Assembly (NCBI GenBank): GCA_963711465.1
Contig: CAVQEG010000002.1
Location: 496,001 to 560,000, forward strand
Length of the DNA stretch: 64,000 nucleotides
Source of the DNA: CAVQEG01 sp963711465
GTDB taxonomy: Bacteria; Bacteroidota; Ignavibacteria; OLB7
Reading direction: 5' to 3'
The notes beneath the pieces are model-generated. The model saw only the letters and a list, made by a program, of their open reading frames with translations. It made no database searches and was not told the origin of the DNA. Shown here piece after piece: positions 1 to 7,278 of the stretch. Position 1 is the first letter of the stretch. Each line of letters starts with the position of its first letter. The position numbers and the translations under genes are program-made.

Positions 1-493
1 GGCCGTTGCGCTGCTGATCACCGGAATCGGTCTTACCAGGGCATTGATTAATTGCACCCGTCGAGGCGATCGGCGTTGCTGCAGTCCGGATCTACCGTCA
101 TTGTGAGGTCGGCCTCGGGCATGGCCGTATTCGATGCGGGGTCGCTGCGCCTGATCCCGCGAGGAATGGTGACCGTGCTCGACGATGGAACCACAAGTCG
201 CACGATATCGATCTTCGACATCCCGCGTCGCGAACTGTGTCGACGTACCACCGCATGAATGCTGCGCCTCCAGGAAAGGCCGGGAGGGTCGCCCTTTCGT
301 AGCCCATGGCAACGCTGTGGGTGTTCGATATCCATCCGGTCGGAATGCCACTCCACCACGCGCTGTTCGCGTTGCGCCGGGGTCTCGTCCGACGCACGAA
401 TTACGTTCGACGCACGATGTGCAATGGGGCAGGCGTCCCGCAAACGACGCGATTACTTTTGACGGGAACGAATTCGCCGGCGGTATTTGGTCG
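1..493. other. unresolved left edge, no confident gene
   Basis: No gene is recognised here. On the plus strand one frame from base 2 reads a short hydrophobic stretch (AVALLITGIGLTRALI) and stops near base 115. Another frame, open from 52 to 258, reads a plausible beta-rich tail (for example GMVTVLDDGTTSRTI). The two could be pieces of one gene broken by a frameshift, perhaps the end of a gene that starts left of the window, but neither matches a family I can name. Bases 259-493 show nothing beyond GC-rich open frames. Confidence 0.2.
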
Positions 494-919
494 CTATAGG
501 GGTTTCTCCTCGACGATCGCGAGCAACCGCGAATCCAGCACTGCCGCCGTCCGATGCCCCATCCCCTCCTGGTACGCTTCGTGGGAGGCGAACGCCATGA
601 AGGTCTCACGCGAACGGTGACGAACGAGCATGACGAAATCCCAGACCTCGTTCGGCGGCCCGATCAGGAATCGACCGCCATCTCCCTGGAACACCACCTC
701 GCCTCCACTCTCCTCGAGGAATGGGAGCGTCTGTTCCATGTACTTCATGTACGCCTCGCGGCCGGAAATGGGCGTGTCGGGCGCCAGTTCGGGAAACGCG
801 GAATAATCGGCGACGTCGCGAAACCGCAGCAGGTTCAGCATTACGACTTCGCCCGGAACGTTCCGTCCGAAGAATTCGCGCCCGGCGTCCTGGGATACTT
901 CGAGGTAGGATTCTGACAT
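494..919 (-). CDS. DUF1330 family protein, copy 1
   Basis: A 141-residue protein of the DUF1330 type, a small ferredoxin-like alpha/beta barrel fold with no firmly assigned reaction. Typical features are the early VVMLNLLRF strand, the GREAYMKYM helix, GGEVVFQGDG and a late FMAFASHEAYQEGMGHRTAALxDS-type helix. I chose the ATG at 919 because AGGAGA lies 9 bases upstream on this strand. An upstream in-frame extension to 1015 is low-complexity Arg-rich and lacks a ribosome site. An almost identical gene in the same orientation lies at 11029-11454, and the intervening 10 kb holds the restriction-modification island. The function is unknown, but the gene call is firm. Confidence 0.85.
   Translation of the reverse strand: MSESYLEVSQDAGREFFGRNVPGEVVMLNLLRFRDVADYSAFPELAPDTPISGREAYMKYMEQTLPFLEESGGEVVFQGDGGRFLIGPPNEVWDFVMLVRHRSRETFMAFASHEAYQEGMGHRTAAVLDSRLLAIVEEKPL
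518..913 (+). repeat. 396-bp direct repeat, left copy
   Basis: Bases 518-913 align without gaps to 11053-11448 and are about nine-tenths identical by eye. The repeat covers nearly all of the DUF1330 coding sequence and stops at the second or third codon. Homology ends abruptly on both sides, so the repeat marks the borders of the 10.1-kb block between the copies. Confidence 0.85.
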
Positions 920-969
920 GTATATAGTCTCCTGAATTTTGCGGGTGCGGCATCGTGCGGCGCCGGCCG

Positions 970-1095
970 TCATGCGGCGAGGCGAACTGCGACGACCGGA
1001 GTGGACCGAACACACGTTGCACTCAACTTCCGGTCGATTCGGCCGAGCACGCCGGAGAAGCGATCAAACGCTTCTTGAGTGATGATCACCTCTGC
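970..1095 (-). pseudogene. possible C-terminal remnant of a DUF1778-type antitoxin
   Basis: Read on the minus strand, this segment encodes AEVIITQEAFDRFSGVLG, then a basic RKLSA and a short tail. This resembles the end of TacA/DUF1778 antitoxins, which commonly read V-x-L-S-x-E-A-F-D-x-F followed by a Pro- and Leu-rich end. There is no DNA-binding N-terminus in frame and no toxin gene beside it. If the resemblance is real, it is a degraded fragment left at the edge of the island. The call rests on about 20 residues and is weak. Confidence 0.25.
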
Positions 1096-1198
1096 CGTAC
1101 ATTGGACGGCTGACCTTCGGGTCATGCGCCTGCCGCATCGATCCACACCGCCTTCGAGTACGGATTCGTACAACGCGGACAACAATAGCAATCGATTC

Positions 1199-1225
1199 CA
1201 AACCGGACATGCCACGTCCGGTTTG
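1199..1225. repeat. 10-bp perfect inverted repeat upstream of res
   Basis: The arms CAAACCGGAC (1199-1208) and GTCCGGTTTG (1216-1225) are separated by 7 bases and lie about 57 bp before the res start codon. There is no T-run on either side, so a regulator-binding site is as likely as a terminator. The rest of 920-1281 shows no other gene. Confidence 0.45.
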
Positions 1226-1281
1226 CTCGACTCGTCGGCGTATCATTCCCCGTTTCGCTCCTGTCAATCACGCACCGACGC

Positions 1282-4266
1282 ATGAGTACCCACGTCGTCA
1301 TCGAGAACCCGGTCATCAATTCCCCGTTCGATGAACCGAACCGCCACTTCCGGTTCAGTGATGAGGGCATCACCGACGAGGTCGTCGAAGGGCGCCGACC
1401 AAGCGCATACTTCATCCCGATCCCGAAGTCGAAGAAGAAGAGTGGGCAGATGCCCATTGAAACCGAGTGGACGCAGGACCGGGTCGAGCAGAATCCACTG
1501 GTCAACAAGATCCGCCAGCGCGTTGAGCTCTGGCGCAGGGGTGGATACAGCGGGGTGACTGCAACCACCCGGCAACTGCTGAACTACTGGACGAATCCGG
1601 ACCGTGAACGGAAGCTCTTCTTCTGTCAGATCGAGGCGCTCGAAACCGTGATCTACATCACGGAAGTCGCATCGAAATCGGGAGACGGATGGATCGCCGA
1701 CGACCTGCGTCGGGCCAATGCGGAATCCAATCCGGGTCTCCCCCGCCTCGCCATGAAGATGGCGACCGGTTCGGGAAAGACGGTCGTGATGGGAATGCTG
1801 ATCGCCTGGCACGCGCTCAACAAGCTCGCCAATTCACAGGACGCCCGATTCTCCGATACGTTCCTGCTAATCGCCCCCGGCATCACCATCCGCGATCGCC
1901 TGCGGGTGCTGCTGCCGAACGATCCGAACAACTACTACCGCCAGCGTGACATCGTCGGTCCGGAGGCGCTAGAGAAGCTCGGACAGGCGCGGATCCTCAT
2001 CACCAACTTCCACGCGTTTCAGCGACGCGAGAAGATCGCCGGCGCGAAGCTGACCAAGTCCATCCTCGGCGCCGACCAGACCGGAGCGTTCACCGAGTCG
2101 CCCGACGAGATGGTCCGGCGAGTCTGTCGCGAGCTGGGCAACAAGAAGAACATCATCGTCATCAACGACGAGGCGCACCACTGCTACCGCCGCAGACCGG
2201 ATGGCGAGGAGGTCAAGCTCAAAGGGGAGGAGCGCAAGGAAGCGGAGCGGCGGGATACCGAAGCACGTGTCTGGATCACGGGCGTGGAATCCATCAAGAA
2301 GAAGATGGGCGTCAAGGCGATCTACGACCTGTCGGCCACACCCTTCTTCCTCCAGGGCTCCGGATACAGCGAGGGCACACTCTTCCCATGGGTCGTCTCC
2401 GACTTCTCGCTGATCGACGCGATCGAGGCGGGGATCGTCAAGGTGCCGCGCGTGCCGGTATCCGACGACTCGATGATCGGCGAGCAGCCGACCTACCGCG
2501 ACCTCTGGCTGCGAATCCGCGACGAGCTGCCGAAGAAGGGACGCAAGACCGACGCCGTGGGCGGTGAGCCGAAGCTGCCGACGGAGCTGCAGGGCGCACT
2601 GCACAGTCTCTATAGCAACTACGAGAAGTACTACCGGATCTGGGATCAGAACACCGATGCGCAGGCGAAAGGATTAACGCCGCCGGTGTTCATCGTCGTC
2701 TGCAACAACACCAACGTGTCGAAGCTGGTCTACGACTACATCGCGGGTTGGGAGAAACAGGTCGGTGAGGAATCGATCGTACAGGCGGGGGAGCTCGAGA
2801 TTTTCCGCAACGACGATCGTTCCGGCAACTGGCTGCGTCGACCGAATACGATCCTGGTCGACAGCGAGCAGCTGGAGTCCGGCACGGCGATGAGCGACGA
2901 TTTCAAGAAGATCGCCGCGCGCGAAATCGAAGAATTCAAGGAAGAATATCGACAGCGGTTTCCCGGACGCGATGCCGACGGCCTGACCGATGAGGATCTG
3001 CTTCGAGAAGTAATGAATACCGTCGGCAAGTCCGGCAAACTGGGCGAGGGCATCAAGTGTGTCGTCAGCGTCTCGATGCTCACCGAGGGATGGGACGCCA
3101 ATACTGTCACCCACGTCCTCGGCGTTCGGGCGTTCGGTACGCAGCTGCTGTGCGAGCAGGTCGTCGGACGCGCCCTGCGACGCATGAGCTATGCCGTGAA
3201 CGATGAAGGGAAATTCGATGCGGAATACGCCGAGGTGTACGGCGTTCCCTTCTCCTTCATACCGACCAGCGGGAGCAATCCCGATCCTCAGCCGGGCCCG
3301 ATGCCGACTCGCGTCCGTGCGCTCGAGGATCGCGCAGATCTCGAGATCACGTTCCCGCGCGTGGTCGGTTACCGCTTCGATCTTCCAGCCGACCGCCTCG
3401 AGGCGACATTCACGGATGATTCACATCTCGCGCTCTCGAGCGCCGATGTTCCGACGCGCACCGAGATCGCTCCGATCGTCGGGGAGTCGGCCATCCACAC
3501 GCTCGAGGACCTGAAACGACGTCGCGAGAACGAGGTTGCCTTCCATCTGGCGCGCTACGTAACCCAGCATTACTTCTCCGACACCGAAGGCTCCCCTCGC
3601 CCCTTCCTCTTCCCCCAACTCCTGGCAATCACGAAGCGCTGGATGTCGGAATGCGTGACGCTGAAGGGCAATACGTTCATCCAACTCCTGCTGTTGACCG
3701 AGTATCGGCACGATGCCGCCGACCGGATCTACCGGGCCATCCTGCGAACGCACCGCGGCGAACCCGTTCTGAAGCCGATCCTGCGTCCCTACGACACCAT
3801 CGGCTCGACGCGCTACGTCGACTTCGACACCACGCGTCCGGTGTATCAGACGAATCCGGAGAAGTGTCACATCTCGCATGTCGTCGCCGATACCGGATCG
3901 TGGGAGCAGAAGATGGCGCAGGTGCTCGAGGAGGAGGTCGACGAGGTGATCCGTTACGTGAAGAACCACAACCTCGGCTTCACCATCCCCTACGCGCTCA
4001 ACGGAGAGCAGCGGCAGTACATTCCCGACTTCATCGCGGTCCTCGACGACGGCCACGGTCCTGACGATGCACTCAACCTGATCATCGAGGTCAGCGGCGA
4101 AGCGCGTAAAGACAAGGCGGCGAAGGTCGCGGCCGCGCGGTCGCAGTGGATTCCTGCGATCAACAACCACGGCGGATTCGGCAGGTGGGCGTTTGTGGAG
4201 GTGTCGGATCCGTGGGATGCGCGGAATACGATCCTGGGCGCCGTCACCACGTCGACGGCTTCTTGA
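1282..4266 (+). CDS. type III-like restriction enzyme, Res subunit (SF2 helicase plus nuclease)
   Basis: A 994-residue restriction subunit that would translocate on or switch on DNA with ATP and cleave unmethylated target DNA. Superfamily 2 helicase motifs are all present: Walker A TGSGKT at 162-167, DEAH at 296-299, SATP at 351-354, and QVVGRALRR at 626-634. A C-terminal PD-(D/E)XK-like nuclease region follows (PDF at 915-917, IIEVSG at 934-939). The canonical lysine of EXK is a serine here (E936-V-S938). The length suits the large Res subfamily that pairs with long beta-class methylases. The ATG at 1282 has no clear ribosome site. The partner mod lies 3 kb downstream at 7279. Between them are a NYN gene on the other strand, a mod/res remnant, tcmP and a DUF5131 gene. 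The 3' end overlaps the NYN gene by 23 bp, tail to tail. Confidence 0.9.
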   Translation: MSTHVVIENPVINSPFDEPNRHFRFSDEGITDEVVEGRRPSAYFIPIPKSKKKSGQMPIETEWTQDRVEQNPLVNKIRQRVELWRRGGYSGVTATTRQLLNYWTNPDRERKLFFCQIEALETVIYITEVASKSGDGWIADDLRRANAESNPGLPRLAMKMATGSGKTVVMGMLIAWHALNKLANSQDARFSDTFLLIAPGITIRDRLRVLLPNDPNNYYRQRDIVGPEALEKLGQARILITNFHAFQRREKIAGAKLTKSILGADQTGAFTESPDEMVRRVCRELGNKKNIIVINDEAHHCYRRRPDGEEVKLKGEERKEAERRDTEARVWITGVESIKKKMGVKAIYDLSATPFFLQGSGYSEGTLFPWVVSDFSLIDAIEAGIVKVPRVPVSDDSMIGEQPTYRDLWLRIRDELPKKGRKTDAVGGEPKLPTELQGALHSLYSNYEKYYRIWDQNTDAQAKGLTPPVFIVVCNNTNVSKLVYDYIAGWEKQVGEESIVQAGELEIFRNDDRSGNWLRRPNTILVDSEQLESGTAMSDDFKKIAAREIEEFKEEYRQRFPGRDADGLTDEDLLREVMNTVGKSGKLGEGIKCVVSVSMLTEGWDANTVTHVLGVRAFGTQLLCEQVVGRALRRMSYAVNDEGKFDAEYAEVYGVPFSFIPTSGSNPDPQPGPMPTRVRALEDRADLEITFPRVVGYRFDLPADRLEATFTDDSHLALSSADVPTRTEIAPIVGESAIHTLEDLKRRRENEVAFHLARYVTQHYFSDTEGSPRPFLFPQLLAITKRWMSECVTLKGNTFIQLLLLTEYRHDAADRIYRAILRTHRGEPVLKPILRPYDTIGSTRYVDFDTTRPVYQTNPEKCHISHVVADTGSWEQKMAQVLEEEVDEVIRYVKNHNLGFTIPYALNGEQRQYIPDFIAVLDDGHGPDDALNLIIEVSGEARKDKAAKVAAARSQWIPAINNHGGFGRWAFVEVSDPWDARNTILGAVTTSTAS

Positions 4267-4879
4267 TCGACCGACCGTCTACGCAGATGTATGGGTCGGC
4301 CAGTTGGTACGAGGCGTACGAGTCCTTGCTCAACGAGAACGATGGCGCCAGCTTTCCAAGCTCCTTGTTCTTTCGATCGTAGGGAAACGCGAACCAGAGC
4401 TCGGATTGTGGATACAGCCTCGCAACGGCACGGACCGCCGGTGCCACGTCCGTGTCGCCAGTGACCAGTACGGCAATCTCACATTCACCTTTGTGAAAGA
4501 GCTCGAGCAGCTTGACGGCGATGGCAACGTCCGTTTCTTTCTCCTCGTACCGCTTCAACTTGCTGTGGCACCTGTCGCAGACCAGCACTTTGGGCTTGAA
4601 GCGAGCGAGTTCGATCGATACGCCAGAGTCGCGAAGACAATCGAGGTAGATCTGGTGACGGACAGTGACATCTGGCCGCTTTGCCTCCAGGTGCCTTGCG
4701 AGGGCAGAGAAGTAGAACACATCGCTGAGCCGGACGTCGCGACCAATCAGGTATGCCCGATCTTGACACAGGCGTCGGATATCGAGCCATTTCGTACTGG
4801 CTCCTTGCAATGCCTGCTGAGCTCGACGTACGGAATGATAAAGATTGAAGCCGTCGATGAGGAAGGCAGCGCGTCGCAT
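4244..4879 (-). CDS. NYN/PIN-like domain protein (LabA/DUF88-type putative RNase)
   Basis: A 211-residue protein with the NYN nuclease fold. LIDGFNLYHS places the first acidic residue at D9 with N12. KETDVAIAVKLLE supplies D117, and VTGDTDVAPAVR supplies D142 and D144, giving a complete PIN-like metal-binding site. A CxxC pair (C101, C104) in the middle could be a small zinc knuckle. Members of this family are presumed ribonucleases, and some occur in defence or toxin contexts. The gene is convergent with res and overlaps its last 23 bp. The ATG at 4879 lacks a visible Shine-Dalgarno. A terminator-like hairpin with eight U residues stands only 23 bases upstream of it. The fold call is firm; a role in this island is inference. 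Confidence 0.85.
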   Translation of the reverse strand: MRRAAFLIDGFNLYHSVRRAQQALQGASTKWLDIRRLCQDRAYLIGRDVRLSDVFYFSALARHLEAKRPDVTVRHQIYLDCLRDSGVSIELARFKPKVLVCDRCHSKLKRYEEKETDVAIAVKLLELFHKGECEIAVLVTGDTDVAPAVRAVARLYPQSELWFAFPYDRKNKELGKLAPSFSLSKDSYASYQLADPYICVDGRSIKKPSTW

Positions 4880-4901
4880 CGATCGTCAGTTGTGGCGGTA
4901 C

Positions 4902-4932
4902 AAAAAAAAGCCGCCGGATCGTAACCCGGCGG
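4902..4932 (-). terminator. intrinsic terminator or attenuator before the NYN gene
   Basis: On the minus strand a perfect 7-bp stem (4932-4926 with 4917-4911, CCGCCGG type) with an 8-base loop is followed by C and then eight T residues at 4909-4902. It reads toward the NYN start codon at 4879. Either it stops incoming antisense transcription and NYN has its own promoter in the last 20 bases, or it is an attenuator in the NYN leader. Confidence 0.7.
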
Positions 4933-5085
4933 GGGCCAGTGAGCCCCGAAGGGCCCAGCTGGGGTGGATATCTGAGCACAAAGATCACACACTTGACGCT
5001 GTGACGCAAGGCCTGATCGTACGGCGGCCAATGTACCTCACGTAGTCATCTCCTCGATTTCCTCTCGTAACACCTCTCTCCTGCC

Positions 5086-5534
5086 ATGGCACGCAAGAAG
5101 TCGCCGACGAAGAACGCGCCGACGCCCGTCGCCTCGATCAGGCACAAGGACACCCGCAAGAACATCCCCACCGAGGAGCTGCGCGACTTCGTGGCCGATG
5201 AGGAGAACGCGCCGAAGACGATGCTCTACCCTCGCGATCCCTCCCTCGACCCGCAGCTGGTGTGGAAAGGAAAGGATGAGCAGGATCAGGCGGACCTGGC
5301 GGTGCCAATCGTGCCGATCTACATCCAGGAGGCTCGACCGGCATGCGATAATCGAAGCCCACGACGAAGAACAAAAAGGACAAGGCGGCAAAGGTCGCGG
5401 CAGCGCGCTCGCAGTGGATACCTGCGATCAACAACCGCGGTGGGTTCGGGCGGTGGGCGTTTGTGGAGGTGGCGGATCCGTGGGATGCGGCGGCTGTGGT
5501 AAAGGGGGTGATCAGTGAGACAGCCCATCAGTAG
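5086..5534 (+). pseudogene. fused remnant: mod N-terminus joined to res C-terminus
   Basis: Bases 5071-5332 repeat the start of the mod gene (7264-7525), including the CU-rich untranslated leader and the first 80 or so codons (MARKKSPTKN to PIYIQE). From about 5354 the sequence instead matches the 3' end of res (4109-4240): in another frame it encodes KDKAAKVAAARSQWIPAINN, then GRWAFVEVADPWD, ending at TAG 5532-5534. The mod frame stops at 5502. The order mod'-res' implies an older mod-then-res operon from which the middle, about 5 kb, was deleted. The res' end overlaps the start of tcmP by 20 bases, so tcmP was probably translationally coupled to that lost res. Whether the 138-residue mod-frame product is made is unknown. 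Confidence 0.8.
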
Positions 5535-6429
5535 TGTAGGTGTGAACGTGAAGCGAGCAGCGCATCGGTTCGGTGGTCCGTGGACAACAGAGAAGCTCGA
5601 GCGTGTCCGGAAGTATCTCGCAGCGTATGCAACAATCATGGATCGGCAGGATTTCCGATTCGCATACATTGATGCCTTCGCCGGAACCGGATACCGCACA
5701 TCGGAAGGGGTCGATGCAGCAGAGAGCCCGTACCTGGAGCTGACCGAACCGGAGGGTGAGGAGTTCGTAAAGGGGTCCGCCCATGTGGCACTGGAGATCG
5801 AGCCGCGATTCACGAAGTACATCTTCATCGAAAAGGACGAAGGAAACCTTCGTGAACTGAACACCCTTCCTACCGAATATCCTGACCTCGCCTCGGATAT
5901 AGTTATCGAGCACGGCGAAGCGAACGCGTACCTCAACGAACTCTGCCGGAATCGGAACTGGGACAGGAACCGCGCCGTCATGTTCCTGGATCCGTATGGA
6001 ATGCAAGTGCGGTGGGAAACGATCGAAGCCATTGCGTCGACTAAGGCAATTGACCTGTGGCTACTATTTCCGCTCGGCGTTGCCGTCAACCGGCTCCTGC
6101 GTCGCGATGCAGAAATATCAGAAGGCAATCGTCACCGGCTTGATGAAATGTTTGGCGAGCCCGACTGGTATCGCGCCTTCTACGAAGAACGAAGCGAAGA
6201 AAGCCTGTTTGGCACGGAGAGCCGCACGCGCAAGGTCAGTGACTTCAAGTCCATTTCCGGATATTTTGTGCGTCGACTCAAGACGATCTTTCCCGGTGTC
6301 GCTGAAAACCCCTTGGCGCTTCGCAATAGCAGGAACAATCCGTTGTATCTACTCTGCTTCGCGTCGGCAAATCCACGCGGTTCAAAGACAGCTGTGAAGA
6401 TTGCACAAGAGATCCTGAGCAAACCGTAA
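5515..6429 (+). CDS. tcmP: three-Cys-motif partner protein TcmP
   Basis: A 304-residue protein recognised as the partner of three-Cys-motif (Gp37/Gp68, DUF5131) proteins. The N-terminal half reads like a Rossmann methyltransferase: YIDAFAGTG at 51-59 resembles the SAM-binding motif I, an acidic FIEKDEGN follows at 104-111, and FLDPYG at 157-162 resembles the DPPY catalytic motif. The family's reaction is not established, so methyl transfer is inference. The start is GTG at 5515, preceded by AAAGGGGG, a strong ribosome site. The next gene begins in the stop codon (TAATG at 6427-6431), so the two are translated as a pair. The gene overlaps the fossil res' end by 20 bases, which suggests it belonged to a mod-res-tcmP-DUF5131 operon. 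Confidence 0.85.
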   Translation: MRQPISSVGVNVKRAAHRFGGPWTTEKLERVRKYLAAYATIMDRQDFRFAYIDAFAGTGYRTSEGVDAAESPYLELTEPEGEEFVKGSAHVALEIEPRFTKYIFIEKDEGNLRELNTLPTEYPDLASDIVIEHGEANAYLNELCRNRNWDRNRAVMFLDPYGMQVRWETIEAIASTKAIDLWLLFPLGVAVNRLLRRDAEISEGNRHRLDEMFGEPDWYRAFYEERSEESLFGTESRTRKVSDFKSISGYFVRRLKTIFPGVAENPLALRNSRNNPLYLLCFASANPRGSKTAVKIAQEILSKP

Positions 6430-7157
6430 TGGCGACGAACTCCTCGATAGAGTGGACCGAAGCGACGTGGAACCCGGTCACCGGCTGCAGCAAGGTAAGC
6501 CCCGGCTGCAAGTTCTGCTATGCCGAGCGGATGGCGAAGCGCCTCAAGGCCATGCGGCAGCCGAACTATCGGAACGGCTTTCGGGTAACGCTGCAGCAAC
6601 ACGCTCTGGAGATACCGTTGCGTTGGCGCAAGCCGCGGATGATCTTCGTGAACTCCATGAGCGACCTGTTTCACGAAGACGTGCCGTCGGAGTTCATCGT
6701 CCGCGTGTTTGCAGCGATGAACGAGGCCCCGTGGCACCAGTACCAGATACTTACGAAGCGGTCCGAGCGCCTGCGCGAGCTCTCTCCCATCCTTCCTTGG
6801 TCGGAGCACATCTGGATGGGGGTGAGTGTCGAGAATCTTGACTACATGTATCGGATCGACGATCTGCGGGCTACTGGTGCTGACATCAAGTTTCTTTCCC
6901 TGGAGCCGCTGCTCGGACCGCTTCCGGATCTTGACCTCCGCGACATCGATTGGGCGATCGTTGGTGGGGAGTCGGGACCGGGCGCTCGCGCGATGGATGT
7001 TGAGTGGGTCCGCAGCATACGCAACCAATGCGCCACCGCTCAGGTGCCGTTCTTCTTTAAGCAGTGGGGCGGATTCAACAAGAAGCGAAACGGCCGCGAG
7101 CTCGACGGACGGACGTACAGTGAACTGCCGGTCGGAACCGCGTCGGGTGCGGTTTAA
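6429..7157 (+). CDS. phage Gp37/Gp68-like DUF5131 protein with three-Cys cluster
   Basis: A 242-residue protein of the DUF5131 family (phage Gp37/Gp68 type). The N-terminus has the diagnostic IEWTEATWNPVTGC, then C20-x6-C27-x2-C30 followed by YAE. This is a cysteine arrangement like that of radical-SAM iron-sulphur enzymes. Later family blocks are IFVNSMSDLFHEDVP, QILTKRSERL, WMGVSVEN, FLSLEPLLG, WAIVGGESG and FFFKQWGG. No reaction has been shown for the family; iron-sulphur chemistry on nucleic acid or nucleotide is a reasonable inference. The start ATG overlaps the stop of tcmP by one base. The mod gene follows 121 bp downstream, so the pair is embedded in the restriction-modification locus. 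Confidence 0.88.
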   Translation: MATNSSIEWTEATWNPVTGCSKVSPGCKFCYAERMAKRLKAMRQPNYRNGFRVTLQQHALEIPLRWRKPRMIFVNSMSDLFHEDVPSEFIVRVFAAMNEAPWHQYQILTKRSERLRELSPILPWSEHIWMGVSVENLDYMYRIDDLRATGADIKFLSLEPLLGPLPDLDLRDIDWAIVGGESGPGARAMDVEWVRSIRNQCATAQVPFFFKQWGGFNKKRNGRELDGRTYSELPVGTASGAV

Positions 7158-7278
7158 CTGGACCCGCCTTGTCGTAAGTGTAATTCGGCACCGACCAATT
7201 CCACCGAGTTGGCCTCGTAGGCGGTTGATGCTGAACGTCTCGACTCTCTCAACATTCTCGCAACACCTCTCTCCCGCC

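Noticed and set aside
1..258. Prepilin-like gene end at the left edge
   Set aside because: The hydrophobic stretch and the beta-rich tail are in different frames and there is no prepilin cleavage motif in view.
6826..7278. Upstream in-frame extension of mod
   Set aside because: It overlaps the DUF5131 coding region, and the duplicated copy at 5086 starts at the same ATG as 7279.
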